Source: Bacteroidota bacterium (lineage in GTDB: Bacteria > Bacteroidota > Bacteroidia > B-17B0 > Aurantibacillaceae). From it: a stretch of 64,000 nucleotides of DNA. Positions 20,901 through 30,318 of this stretch are shown here, in pieces. Numbering within the stretch: the first letter of the stretch is position 1; every line of letters begins with the position of its first letter. The notes under the pieces are model-generated. The model made no database searches. It was not told the DNA's origin and saw only the letters and a list, made by a program, of their open reading frames with translations. The position numbers and the translations under genes were made by a program. Location of the stretch: NCBI GenBank assembly GCA_025363015.1, contig JANYEQ010000054.1, positions 1 to 64,000 on the forward strand, read 5' to 3'.

Positions 20901-21671
20901 GTTCCACCACTCTTGGCGCTGAAAAGTGTTACCTTGTGGCACACAATTTCGAGCCGTAGTATTAGTAAAAGTAAATACATTATCAGGCCAACACCTAATT
21001 GTTTTATCAGGTGTAATGGCCGCCATATCAATATCATAAACCTGAATTGGATTATACGTAGCAATAGTAGTGTTACCTTGGCTACAATAATTCCAAGCTT
21101 TTAAGGTAACTTGCGTTTGACAATTTACAGTGCCTTTATTATATGTGTGAGTTACAGTAGCCCCAACGTTTGTGTAATTAAAATTTACCAAAGGCGAACC
21201 ATCACCAAAATCCCATTGAAAGTGGGTAGTTTGGCTAACATCGGTACTTGAATTAATGAATGAAATAGCCTTAGGAGCACATATTTGCGTTACACCACCA
21301 AGAGGTATTTGTATAGACGCATTTACAGGTTTTTCTTGAACAACAACGCCTGTTAAGGTACAATTTAGCGAGGGAATAATAAGGGTAACCACATGCGTAT
21401 CCACAATAGCAGCATAGTTATGTGTAATAATACTATTGGCTGTATAGCTTGCGCCCACTTGATTAGGAGAAGCATCGCCCCAATTAATAGTGTATGCACC
21501 CCAACTACTATTAGACTGGAAATTTAATAAATATGGGCTAACGGTACCTGTACAACTAATCCAATAAGGGCTAGAAGATAGTACTCCCAAGTAATCATAT
21601 ACTTGAGGACATTGTGCTTTTTTTAGTAAAGGACTAAGTAATATTAAAAATATGAGTAAGCGCTTAATCAT
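17904..21671 (-). CDS. Large multi-PKD-domain secreted protein with T9SS type B (gliding-motility-type) C-terminal sorting domain
   Basis: About 12 'WNFGDG/YxWxFG' PKD-type repeats; C-term PNAFTPNVNGSGG...YLMSIFSRWGELLFETKNPDEGWDGYYKGKLCTQDVYVWKI. Confidence 0.92.
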   Translation of the reverse strand: MIKRLLIFLILLSPLLKKAQCPQVYDYLGVLSSSPYWISCTGTVSPYLLNFQSNSSWGAYTINWGDASPNQVGASYTANSIITHNYAAIVDTHVVTLIIPSLNCTLTGVVVQEKPVNASIQIPLGGVTQICAPKAISFINSSTDVSQTTHFQWDFGDGSPLVNFNYTNVGATVTHTYNKGTVNCQTQVTLKAWNYCSQGNTTIATYNPIQVYDIDMAAITPDKTIRCWPDNVFTFTNTTARNCVPQGNTFQRQEWWNFGNYWGLGHDSIFNWKPWPPTTPHSIAYPSVGSYTVQLRDSNLCGVDTSIITVIIVNPPVAGVIAPPGPLCQNVPLTFTNSSASGYFYLWNFGTGGGFVNIGNGPKTNTFPSAGTYTVQVAAYIPGAGSACTSTAQVVVTILPSPTANFTNNPSTGCNVLNNVIFNESSIGAVAWNWNFGNLNTSTLQAPPNQNYGAPGTYTISLTVTSINSCVNTKTTTIKVYPNPIANFSPTSTCVGSITNFTNTSIVTGTNAITNYTWTFGDASSNSNSQNSVHTYSAPASYTVGLIVATAFCTDSIKQIVIANVKPTANFVFTPTVGCPPFTASFTNTSVSGTNYLWNFGISPTNTSNITNPVFTYTNTTGLNLNYTVSLIASTGNGCSDTIKKAISVYPSPVASFTGNFNSGCSPLPKTFTNTSIGANSYTWALGDGNTSNTINPSHTYTNNSLTLLTHTITLFASNANGCIDSIKNTIQIFPQPFFSFTMIPAQGCSPLSINFPPVLGAVTYTWNYGDGSPISNASNPTHVFTNTTITNQTYTVTLMATNAFGCKDTTFGYPLIFAKPIANFSSTPNSGCSPLVVNFTNTSTLNTINNWVFNNGQTSTLINPSTTFTNATGSAGTTFNVKLVVGTANNCFDSIIKSITLLPRPKAIFGLDTPACSPKVITFTNGSLGAASYLWNFGNSFISTQTTPTQQYINNGFSNQTFTVTLVATNNSNCKDTLRVPLIVHPKAHFFISAMPDSGCTPLKVYFPPIGGAQSYQWNFGDGNTASTGSVSNTYINITPSNKSFTVQLIAKNIYGCADTPTYKIKVFPKPIAVFQANPLTVFVPNQPTQCTNLSSGAVQYNWKFGDGGTSTTYSPEHIYTVAGEYQITLICTSIHGCKDTFALPEKIIAVEETFVQVPNAFTPNVNGSGGSIYGKTDLSNDIFHPQIRGTNKYLMSIFSRWGELLFETKNPDEGWDGYYKGKLCTQDVYVWKITATFIDGKSYNKAGDVLLMR

Positions 21672-21738
21672 TAATAGAGCGAGCAGTTAATAGTTATTGT
21701 TTTAAATTATCAATCTACGTCCATCCATCTATTTTTTT

Positions 21739-22103
21739 GCAAGTTTGTAAGCCGGGTTCTGTTTCATTTTATCTCTCAATAAAATATATCTATCATTTAT
21801 CTTTGCGACCTACCCATTGTAGCTTTCAATAAATTGAAATAAAGCGAGCCGCCTTAATTACTACAACCTATTTGGCCTTTCAACACCCGAGGTTTACCAA
21901 ATTTAATTATCACTAACTAAATTTGTGAGCTCTTACCTCACATTTTCACTATCACCCTTATTACTAAAGGCTACCTTGTCTCTGTGGCACTTTCTGTTGT
22001 ATGGCATTTTGTGCTATACACCCACTTTTTCAAATGGCGGGTTGCCCTATGTTGCCCGGACTTTCCTCTGAAAAAATTAATTAACAGCGATAGACCAACT
22101 TGC
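21739..22103 (-). ncRNA. rnpB: RNase P RNA (bacterial type A)
   Basis: Minus strand contains CAGAGGAAAGTCCGGGCAACATAGGGC (P4 5' half), ACAGAAAGTGCCACAGAGA, GTAAGAGCTCAC, AACCTCGGGTG, ATGGGTAGGTCGC and 3' ACAGAACCCGGCTTA; 5' GCAAGTT pairs with 3' AACTTGC (P1). Ends approximate. Confidence 0.95.
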
Positions 22104-22184
22104 AGCATAAATTTACGAATAATATTGATAAGATTACTAAAAAAAATGTAATTAGGTTTAATTAAATAAACTAAAACATTAAAC

Positions 22185-22898
22185 TTAAATTTTACTCCAT
22201 AAATTTTCAGTTCCCAAAGTTATTTTGCTTTTTAGATTGTATGTTTTGTGTTCCATATTATTTTTTAAAACAATACTTGTGTATTCGTTTTGCTCATATT
22301 GTAAACCATACGAGTGCATTGAAAATAATTTAAAACCATACGGATAACAATTATTTAAAATATCTTGCATACTTAAAGATTGATCTATTATTTGCAATTT
22401 TTCAGGCGCATTTTTACGAATCCAATTTAAGCAATTGGGCTCAGGAATATTAATTAAAATAGTAGCATTTTGAGTACATACTTGGCTAATTACTTTAAAC
22501 AAATTGTTGTGCTGTTCAAGGGGTATATGTTCTAAAACATCTGGTAACACTACAAAATCAAATTTTATAGTATGTGTAAAAGTGCTCATATCATTAGTAA
22601 TAAATTGGGCATTTTTAAAATTAGAATATAATTTATTTGCCATTTCAATACTTTCAGCACTAATATCTACACCTACAAATTTACCATTTGGTATGTTTTT
22701 TAATATTAGTCCACTAACAGTACCAATGCCACATCCCACTTCTAATACGTTAGAATTAGGTTGCAAACCAATTGCTTTAAGATTTTTTAAAATAGTACGG
22801 TGCCTAATGTTTACACCTATTTTTTTTTGTTTTTCTTTATAGGTATTATAAAATTCTTCAACTTGTTGTTTTGAAGCTAAGTTATCTTTTGTTGTCAT
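22185..22898 (-). CDS. Class I SAM-dependent methyltransferase
   Basis: NVLEVGCGIGTVSG, GVDISAESIEMA, DFVVLPDVLEHI. Confidence 0.9.
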   Translation of the reverse strand: MTTKDNLASKQQVEEFYNTYKEKQKKIGVNIRHRTILKNLKAIGLQPNSNVLEVGCGIGTVSGLILKNIPNGKFVGVDISAESIEMANKLYSNFKNAQFITNDMSTFTHTIKFDFVVLPDVLEHIPLEQHNNLFKVISQVCTQNATILINIPEPNCLNWIRKNAPEKLQIIDQSLSMQDILNNCYPYGFKLFSMHSYGLQYEQNEYTSIVLKNNMEHKTYNLKSKITLGTENLWSKI

Positions 22899-22912
22899 TT
22901 AATATATTTTTA

Positions 22913-23629
22913 TTACAAATTTATTTCGTCTTCAAATGAATTGTTTGTTCCTGCCGAACCGCTATAACCTAGTCGTTTTCCAGTTCTTAAGGCATTACTA
23001 TTTGATTTTTCTTGAATTTCCATAACGCTTACTTGTTTAATAGCATCAAAAGGTGGCGTAAATAAATCAAACGTAACAGAGTAAATAATAAGTTCGTTTA
23101 CAATATCAATCATTTGTTCTTTAGTAATTTCTTGTGTACTATAATTTGCGTATTTATACCCTAATTGGGTTTTAGTTTCAATAAAAAATCGTTTTTCGCG
23201 ATTAATAAAAATACGAGCAATTAATTCGCCCATATCGTTTAAACGGTTGTATTTAAAAGAATCGGCCAAAAAATTATAAACGTTTATAATACCACAATAA
23301 GAGTTTAAGTTATTATTTTTTATATAACCACTTTTAAACATTGGGTGGCTACGTTCAAATTCAAATACATTGGTGTGCATGTAAAAATCTAACATATCGC
23401 CAGCCACTTTTAGTTGCACACTTTGTGGCGTAACATCTTTATAATTAATGGTAACACGCTTATCTATATTCGAAATTTCGGTAGAAAGTTGATCGGCTTT
23501 TTGTTTAAGTATTTCTTTAAAATCATTAAAAACAGAAACGGTGTTGCTAAACACATCTTGTTTCATTACCGATTTAATAGATAATAATTTTAAAATAGTT
23601 TCTTTTTGTTTTATTTCTTGTTCACTCAT
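22913..23629 (-). CDS. Conserved hypothetical protein
   Basis: Long ORF next to proS, consistent codon usage; no domain recognised. Confidence 0.75.
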   Translation of the reverse strand: MSEQEIKQKETILKLLSIKSVMKQDVFSNTVSVFNDFKEILKQKADQLSTEISNIDKRVTINYKDVTPQSVQLKVAGDMLDFYMHTNVFEFERSHPMFKSGYIKNNNLNSYCGIINVYNFLADSFKYNRLNDMGELIARIFINREKRFFIETKTQLGYKYANYSTQEITKEQMIDIVNELIIYSVTFDLFTPPFDAIKQVSVMEIQEKSNSNALRTGKRLGYSGSAGTNNSFEDEINL

Positions 23630-23640
23630 AATTTTTAAAA

Positions 23641-25119
23641 TTAATACGCCCTTGCAAATACTACGCGTTGTGTGCTTGGTTTACCACTATAAATACAAAC
23701 GCCTTCTTCTTGCTCATTATTTAGAGGGATACAACGAATGGTAGCTTTAGTTTCTTGTTTTATTTTTTCTTCCGTTTCAGGTGTACCGTCCCAATGTGCC
23801 ATTACAAAACCTGTTTTTTCGTCTAGCACTTTTTTAAATTCTTCGTAAGTATTTACTTTGGTTGTTAGGTTATTTCTACGCTCTAAGGCTTTATTAAAAA
23901 GGTTTGTTTGTATATCTTCTAATAATGTTGAAACGTAATTTTCTACTTCTTCAATCTTAATAACTTGTTTACTTAATAAATCTCTTCGTGCAATTTCAAT
24001 GGTTCCATTTTCTAAATCTCTTTCGCCAATAGCAATACGAATTGGTATACCTTTTAATTCGTGTTCGGCAAATTTAAAACCTGGACGTTGGCTATCTCTA
24101 TTATCGTACTTTACCGAAATATTTTTTTGTTGTAATTTTTGTTTAATTACATTTGCCACTTCACTCACTTTTGCCAAACCTTCTTCGCCTTTATAAATAG
24201 GTACAATTACAACCTGTGTAGGTGCTAATTTTGGTGGAATAACCAAGCCCATATTATCGCTATGACTCATAATTAAAGCCCCCATTAAACGGGTACTAAC
24301 GCCCCAACTTGTGGCCCACACGTAATCTAACTTACCTTCTTTATTTGCAAATTTTACATCAAAAGCTTTGGCAAAATTTTGTCCTAAAAAGTGTGATGTA
24401 CCCGCTTGTAAAGCTTTTCCATCTTGCATTAGTGCTTCAATAGTATATGTATCATCAGCACCAGCAAAACGTTCGTTAGCGGTTTTTACACCTTTAATTA
24501 CGGGCATTGCCATCCAGTTTTCAGCAAAATCGGCATATACCTCTAACATTTGTCTTGTTTCAGCAATGGCTTCATCTTTTGTAGCATGAGCCGTGTGGCC
24601 TTCTTGCCATAAAAATTCGGCAGTGCGCAAAAATAAACGAGTACGCATTTCCCAGCGCACTACATTTGCCCATTGATTGATTAATAGTGGTAAATCGCGG
24701 TAACTTTCTATCCAACCCTTGTAAGTATTCCAAATAATAGCTTCGCTGGTTGGGCGTACAATTAATTCTTCTTCTAATTTTGCTTCAGGGTCAACAATTA
24801 ATTTACCCGGATTTTGAGGATCTGTTTTTAAACGGTAATGTGTAACTACTGCACACTCTTTAGCAAAACCTTCGGCATTTTTTTCTTCGGCTTCAAATAA
24901 ACTTTTTGGTATAAACAATGGAAAATAAGCATTAACGTGCCCAGTATCTTTAAACATTTTATCTAATGTTTGTTGCATTTTTTCCCAAATAGCATAACCC
25001 GTAGGTTTAATTACCATACAGCCACGTACGGCACTATGATCGGCCATATCTGCTTGTATTACAATATCGTTATACCATTTACTATAATCTTGTTGTTGTG
25101 GTGTAATTACTTTACTCAT
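23641..25119 (-). CDS. proS: Prolyl-tRNA synthetase (archaeal/eukaryotic-like type)
   Basis: [71 protein letters not shown]-term zinc-binding-like tail. Confidence 0.97.
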   Translation of the reverse strand: MSKVITPQQQDYSKWYNDIVIQADMADHSAVRGCMVIKPTGYAIWEKMQQTLDKMFKDTGHVNAYFPLFIPKSLFEAEEKNAEGFAKECAVVTHYRLKTDPQNPGKLIVDPEAKLEEELIVRPTSEAIIWNTYKGWIESYRDLPLLINQWANVVRWEMRTRLFLRTAEFLWQEGHTAHATKDEAIAETRQMLEVYADFAENWMAMPVIKGVKTANERFAGADDTYTIEALMQDGKALQAGTSHFLGQNFAKAFDVKFANKEGKLDYVWATSWGVSTRLMGALIMSHSDNMGLVIPPKLAPTQVVIVPIYKGEEGLAKVSEVANVIKQKLQQKNISVKYDNRDSQRPGFKFAEHELKGIPIRIAIGERDLENGTIEIARRDLLSKQVIKIEEVENYVSTLLEDIQTNLFNKALERRNNLTTKVNTYEEFKKVLDEKTGFVMAHWDGTPETEEKIKQETKATIRCIPLNNEQEEGVCIYSGKPSTQRVVFARAY

Positions 25120-25241
25120 AAAATGTGTTAATATTAAAAAACTGCGATAATATATATGTTAAAATTAGAAATTATTCAAATCAAATTTCGTAAATTTACA
25201 TATAATCTCCGTTATTAATTTAACTTAATATAAGATTAATT

Positions 25242-26564
25242 ATGAAAAATTTAGTAATTATTTTAGCCTTTACAAGTTTGTTTTTTAGTGCGTGTAAAAC
25301 TTCGCAACTATCGTCTTATAGCGATGATGTATATACAAACCCATCTGAAGATAAACGTTTAGCAAGATTAGCATACGAAGAGCGTGTTAAAAAAGAAACT
25401 GAGGATAAGCAAAAGAAAGAACAAGAACGTTTTGCCCAAAAAGCAAAAGACGATGCTAATCCATTGTATAAAGACCCTAATTATAATCAAGATGATTATT
25501 ACGATTACCAATACGCATCGCGTGTGCGCCGTTTTAATAAACCCATAAGTGGCGCTGGTTATTATGATAATTATTATACAAATTCTTACTACTACAATCA
25601 AAACCCTACTATGTATGGTAGTAGTATTTATAATAGTTATAATTGCATGCCAAGCAATCAATACAACAATTATAGCAATGGTTTAAGTATGAGTTTAGGA
25701 TATAGTAATGGTTATAATAATTATGGAAGTTATAACCCTTATGGTAATAGTGGTTACAATAATTATGGAAGTTATAACCCATATGGCTACAATAGCTATG
25801 GCAATAATTACGGAGGTTATAGTAGCTACAACCCATATGGTTATAATAGCTATGGTAATAATTATGGGTATGGTAATGGGTATTACGGCAGCTCAAACAG
25901 TAGTGGTTGGGGCTATTTTAATGGGCACGATCCAAATAGTAGTTACGCAACTATGTACAATGGGCCGAGAGGTAGCCATGGTGGAGGCAATGGTGGCAGA
26001 AACACAACTGCAGGAATGGTAGTACCGGAAGATTTACAATATAACGCTCGTACACAATTTTTTAATGAAGTTATACAAAAACAAGAATCAACCCCACGTT
26101 TTACTGAAGTTGCTCAACCTAAAAAAATAAACCAAGAGCAAATAAACGTAAACACTAATACTTCAACGTTTAATAACCCATCAAACAGCAATACAAACCC
26201 AGGGCGTAATGCAACTTTGCAAAACGATAATAATAATCAGCAAAATAATAATACAACCAATACCCCAAAAAGTGGTGGTTTTTGGAATGGTATTTTTAAC
26301 AATAACAATTCAACCTCTACTAACGAACCTACAAACACAACGCCAAATGGCAATTCAAATTCTACCCCAAGAAGTAATACTGGTGGTGGAAAAATTAGTG
26401 GTATAGAAAATAACAATACCAATAACACTAATAGCACTGAAAGAAATAACTCTAACTCAGGTTGGAATAATTTTCCAAGTAATTCGGGTGGAAATACTGG
26501 CAACACTGAGTCGAGTCCACGCGGTGGTGGTGGTGATAGTGGCGGTAGCGGAAGACCTAGATAA
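25242..26564 (+). CDS. Lipoprotein with Tyr/Asn/Gly-rich low-complexity repeats
   Basis: SPII-like signal MKNLVIILAFTSLFFSACKTS; repeated YNNYGSYNPYG/YNSYGNNYG units and an Asn-rich C-terminal half. Confidence 0.85.
   Translation: MKNLVIILAFTSLFFSACKTSQLSSYSDDVYTNPSEDKRLARLAYEERVKKETEDKQKKEQERFAQKAKDDANPLYKDPNYNQDDYYDYQYASRVRRFNKPISGAGYYDNYYTNSYYYNQNPTMYGSSIYNSYNCMPSNQYNNYSNGLSMSLGYSNGYNNYGSYNPYGNSGYNNYGSYNPYGYNSYGNNYGGYSSYNPYGYNSYGNNYGYGNGYYGSSNSSGWGYFNGHDPNSSYATMYNGPRGSHGGGNGGRNTTAGMVVPEDLQYNARTQFFNEVIQKQESTPRFTEVAQPKKINQEQINVNTNTSTFNNPSNSNTNPGRNATLQNDNNNQQNNNTTNTPKSGGFWNGIFNNNNSTSTNEPTNTTPNGNSNSTPRSNTGGGKISGIENNNTNNTNSTERNNSNSGWNNFPSNSGGNTGNTESSPRGGGGDSGGSGRPR
25696..25880 (+). repeat. 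Imperfect tandem repeats encoding (Y/N)NNYGSYNPYG units
   Basis: Repeated 'taataattatggaagttataacccttatgg' / 'tacaacccatatggttataatagctatgg' blocks. Confidence 0.8.
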
Positions 26565-26663
26565 TATGCATGATAGAGGGAAAAGGGCAGATGGAAAATG
26601 TATAATTACATACAACACCTTTACTATTTCCTCTTTTACATTTTCCCTTTTACATTAATAGTT

Positions 26664-28190
26664 ATGTTTCGTTACACAATCATCATTGGTTTCATTTTAA
26701 TTTCGCTGCCTTTCTATTCGCAAAACGATATTGATGCTATTCGCTATTCGCGTAATGGTGTAAATGGCACCTCTCGCTTTGTATCTATGGGTGGTGCTTT
26801 TGGTGCAATTGGTGCCGATTTAACCTGTGGAGCATACAATCCTGCTGGCTTAGGTTTGTTTAGAAAAGGAGATATTGCCTATAGTGGTGCTTTAAGAACA
26901 AGTAATAATACAGCAGTAATCAATAATAAATCAAACACAGTAGTAAGTGGCAACTTTGCTTTTAATAATTTTGGTATAGCAAAAGCGTGGGTAACAAAAA
27001 ATGATGCTCAGAGCAGATATATACTAGCATTTTCTTCTACACAAATGCAAAATTATAGTAACGATACCAAAATGGTAAGTTACACCAACCAAAACTCAAT
27101 AGCAAAAGACATGTTGAATTTGGCCATACAAGCCAAAACACTTCAAGGTACAAATAGTAACTATGAACGCCTAGGTTATAATACTTATTTATTAGATTAT
27201 GATTCAACCAAAGCTGCATTTTTTTCGTTTTTAGATGTTAATAGAACTGTAAAACAATCACGCGAAATACTGACTTCGGGCAAAGTAAAAGATGTAAACT
27301 TTAGCTATGCTTATGCCTATAAAGACCAATTTTATTTTGGTGTAAGTTTAGGTTTACCAAAAGTTGAATATTCATCAACCACCACCCATAGCGAAATAGA
27401 TGATAAAGATAGTATGCGAGTTACTATGACATCAGCGAATACTTTTACGAGTACTTACACTACTCCCTTACCTTTTGTGTACACCGATAAACTAGGTTTT
27501 AATAGCTTAACCTATATCGAATATTTTAAAACTACAGGTAAAGGTTACAATATAAAAATTGGAGGCGTAGTTCGCGTTGGCGAAAGCTTGCGCATAGGGG
27601 CTTATTACCACTCGCCAACAGTTTATAACTTAACTGATGTGTATTATAACGAATTAACCACAACTTGGGATGCGGATATTAAAAAACCAATTACTTCAAG
27701 AGACCCAAAAAATAACGGCACATTTAATTATAAAATAACAACACCTGGCCGTATAAGTTTAAGCGCAGCTTATGTTGTAAAAAAATTGGCCGTTATTGGG
27801 GTAGATTATGAATTAGTAAATTATAGTACTGCAAGTATATCTAGCACAATAACTGGTATTTTTGATGGTGTAAATGCCATTATAAAAAACCAATATAAAT
27901 ATGGGCAAAACCTAAGAGTGGGCACCGAGTTTAATGTAAAACCCGTATTTATTAGATTAGGTTATAACATGCAAGGAAGCCCTTATGGCAATACGTTTTC
28001 AGGCAAGTTAGTGAGGCATACACCAAGTATAGGTATTGGTTTTAAAAGCCAAAGTAATTATTATTTAGATTTAACATGGGCAGGCACTTATACTACCGAG
28101 TATTATTACTTATTTACAACCTTAAATAGTAACTCAAAAATAAATTATAAAAACAGTATGATTGCCGCAACTATTGGTATAAAATTTTAA
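26664..28190 (+). CDS. Outer-membrane beta-barrel protein (OmpP1/FadL-like); start re-assigned to 26664
   Basis: MFRYTIIIGFILISLPFYSQ signal peptide begins at 26664; SRFVSMGGAFGAIGADLTCGAYNPAGLGLFR typical of the family; ORF track start 26598 is upstream of the signal peptide. Confidence 0.75.
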   Translation: MFRYTIIIGFILISLPFYSQNDIDAIRYSRNGVNGTSRFVSMGGAFGAIGADLTCGAYNPAGLGLFRKGDIAYSGALRTSNNTAVINNKSNTVVSGNFAFNNFGIAKAWVTKNDAQSRYILAFSSTQMQNYSNDTKMVSYTNQNSIAKDMLNLAIQAKTLQGTNSNYERLGYNTYLLDYDSTKAAFFSFLDVNRTVKQSREILTSGKVKDVNFSYAYAYKDQFYFGVSLGLPKVEYSSTTTHSEIDDKDSMRVTMTSANTFTSTYTTPLPFVYTDKLGFNSLTYIEYFKTTGKGYNIKIGGVVRVGESLRIGAYYHSPTVYNLTDVYYNELTTTWDADIKKPITSRDPKNNGTFNYKITTPGRISLSAAYVVKKLAVIGVDYELVNYSTASISSTITGIFDGVNAIIKNQYKYGQNLRVGTEFNVKPVFIRLGYNMQGSPYGNTFSGKLVRHTPSIGIGFKSQSNYYLDLTWAGTYTTEYYYLFTTLNSNSKINYKNSMIAATIGIKF

Positions 28191-28222
28191 AGAAATTTTT
28201 AATTCATCTTTTAGATGATTAC

Positions 28223-28753
28223 TTAATTTAATAAGGTAATTTTATCTTTTCCATCTTCTTCTTTCCACTCTACTTTTACGTTTTGAGTTTCAATACTATC
28301 AATGGTAATACCTACATATTTAGCCTGTATTGGCACGTGGCGAGCAAAACGTCTATCTACTAATACCAATAACTCAACGTCGCTTGGCCTACCAAAGGCT
28401 AACATCGCATCTAAACCAGCCCTAATGGTGCGCCCCGTAAATAAAACATCATCTACTAAAATCACATTTTTATCTTCAATACTAAAATCAATATTAGTTT
28501 TGTTGGGTATTAATTCTTTTTTTCTAAAATCATCGCGGTAAAAAGTAATATCTAAAGCGCCGCAATTTATTTTTTTTACTTTTAAAATTGTTTGTAATTC
28601 GTTTTTAATACGATTGGCTAAAAATATGCCCCGCGGTTGTAAACCAATAATAACAGAATTATTAAAATCGTTATGAACTTCAATTAACTGGTGGCAAAGA
28701 CGTTTTAAGGTCACATCAAATTGCTGTTTTTCTAATAATATTTTTGGTTGCAC
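28223..28753 (-). CDS. pyrR: Phosphoribosyltransferase, PyrR-like
   Basis: VIIGLQPRGIFLANRI, NVILVDDVLFTGRTIRAGLDAM, RPSDVELLVLVDRRFARHVPIQAKYVG. Confidence 0.88.
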   Translation of the reverse strand: MQPKILLEKQQFDVTLKRLCHQLIEVHNDFNNSVIIGLQPRGIFLANRIKNELQTILKVKKINCGALDITFYRDDFRKKELIPNKTNIDFSIEDKNVILVDDVLFTGRTIRAGLDAMLAFGRPSDVELLVLVDRRFARHVPIQAKYVGITIDSIETQNVKVEWKEEDGKDKITLLN

Positions 28754-28804
28754 TAGGTTTTAAATTTAAGTGTAAAAATAAGTTAAAGATATAAATAAAT
28801 TTTA

Positions 28805-29269
28805 TTATTCAATTTGTTTGAGGTTTGTTTTACTATCTAAAATAATAGTTACGGGCCCATCGTTAATTAACTCCACTTTCATATCTGCCCCAAACTTACC
28901 AGTTTTGCAAGGTTTTTGTAATAATTTTTCAGTTTCATAGATGAATTTTTCATATAACGGAATAGCTATATTGGGTTTAGCGGCTTTTGTAAACGAAGGC
29001 CGATTGCCTTTTTTAGTATCGGCAAATAAAGTAAACTGACTTACAATTAAAACACAGCCATTAACTTGCTTTACATCTAAATTCATTTTTTCATCTTCAT
29101 CCGAAAAAATTCGCAAGGCCATTAATTTTTGAGTAAGGTATAAAACATCGGTTTCGGTATCTTCTTCTTCAATCCCTAAAAGCACTAACAAGCCTCTATC
29201 AATAGCCGAAACTAATTCGTTATTAATTTTAACACTAGCATTTAAAACGCGTTGAATAACTAATCGCAT
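28805..29269 (-). CDS. dtd: D-aminoacyl-tRNA deacylase
   Basis: MRLVIQRVLNASVKI, LIVSQFTLFADTKKGNRPSFTKAA, GKFGADMKVELINDGPVTIILDS. Confidence 0.96.
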   Translation of the reverse strand: MRLVIQRVLNASVKINNELVSAIDRGLLVLLGIEEEDTETDVLYLTQKLMALRIFSDEDEKMNLDVKQVNGCVLIVSQFTLFADTKKGNRPSFTKAAKPNIAIPLYEKFIYETEKLLQKPCKTGKFGADMKVELINDGPVTIILDSKTNLKQIE

Positions 29270-29302
29270 AATTTTATATCTTTATATCAAAATTAATTAA
29301 AA

Positions 29303-30283
29303 ATGAAGAATATTATAATAGCAAGTGTACTTTTAATGGCGTTTATTTCGTGTAAAAAGAAAAGCACAGCCACTGAGCAACCTGTACCTTCAACCACAGG
29401 CACAACTAATACCTGCCCTACTTGTAATTTTCCAGATACAGTTTATACAAGTACAGCCACTGGGCCAAAACTTATTTTTAAATTTAAGTTTGATAGCACC
29501 CAAACTCGCTTAAATAGTTTTGGGCAACCCACCGTAGTAGCTGCGGGCAATGCCGCACAATCGCCTCGTTTTAATGGTATGAGTGCACATTATGTAGAGT
29601 TAGCAAAAGGCGATTCAACCCAAGTTGGTGCTGGTGCAGTATTATATCGTGCCGAAGAAACAACTTGTGGTGGTAGCAATGCCATTGTATTTTGCAAATC
29701 AATAGTAAGTAAAGAGGGTGATGTATTTTTATCTATTCCTTTAAACCAAATAGCAGCGGGCAGTTATAAATGGATTCGTATTTCGTTAGCGTATCAAAAT
29801 TATGATATTAAAATTAAAACTACTTCAGCTGGTGTAATTGATGGTACAATTGCATCGTTTGTTGGTTTTAATACTTATGTAACCAAGTATAAAATGAAAA
29901 GCGCAGTCATGACACCCACTGCGGGCGGTGGTGCCGGCAACCATTTACAAGGTTATTGGGGATTGTATGGCAAAGTATTTAGTACCGATTTTTTTGCCGA
30001 TGGGCAATCAGCTGGCACTACGGTGGTTAACCCCAATCCTTTATCGCCAATACCAGCGGGTAGTTGTTTAGTTACTGGTAAGTTTTATAATACCCTTGCT
30101 GCTACCAATCAACCATTAATAATTACGGGCAGCGAAACTCAAGATATTATTATTACAGTATCGTTAAGTACTAACAAAAGTTTTGAGTGGAAAGAAGTTG
30201 GTGCATCTGACGGCTTATTTGACCCAAGCGCTAACGAAACCGTGGTAGATATGGGTTTAAGAGGCGTAATTGCTAAGTTTTAG
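29303..30283 (+). CDS. Putative lipoprotein, conserved hypothetical
   Basis: MKNIIIASVLLMAFISCKKKS lipoprotein signal. Confidence 0.75.
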   Translation: MKNIIIASVLLMAFISCKKKSTATEQPVPSTTGTTNTCPTCNFPDTVYTSTATGPKLIFKFKFDSTQTRLNSFGQPTVVAAGNAAQSPRFNGMSAHYVELAKGDSTQVGAGAVLYRAEETTCGGSNAIVFCKSIVSKEGDVFLSIPLNQIAAGSYKWIRISLAYQNYDIKIKTTSAGVIDGTIASFVGFNTYVTKYKMKSAVMTPTAGGGAGNHLQGYWGLYGKVFSTDFFADGQSAGTTVVNPNPLSPIPAGSCLVTGKFYNTLAATNQPLIITGSETQDIIITVSLSTNKSFEWKEVGASDGLFDPSANETVVDMGLRGVIAKF

Positions 30284-30318
30284 TAATTTGTATTTACATG
30301 TTTCTTTATAATTAAATA

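Noticed and set aside
21696-22110. Possible riboswitch or tmRNA in the 500-bp gap
   Set aside because: The conserved GAGGAAAGTCCGGGC and ACAGAACCCGGCTTA words identify it as RNase P RNA instead.
25696-25880. Repeat block considered as a CRISPR array
   Set aside because: Repeats are in-frame protein-coding, imperfect and without regular unique spacers; no cas genes in the window.
25609-25896. Antisense His/Tyr/Asn-rich ORF MSCRNTHYHTHNYYHSYYNH...
   Set aside because: Mirror frame of the repetitive lipoprotein coding sequence; low-complexity artefact, as are 25368..25661(-), 25708..26022(+) and 26237..26506(-).
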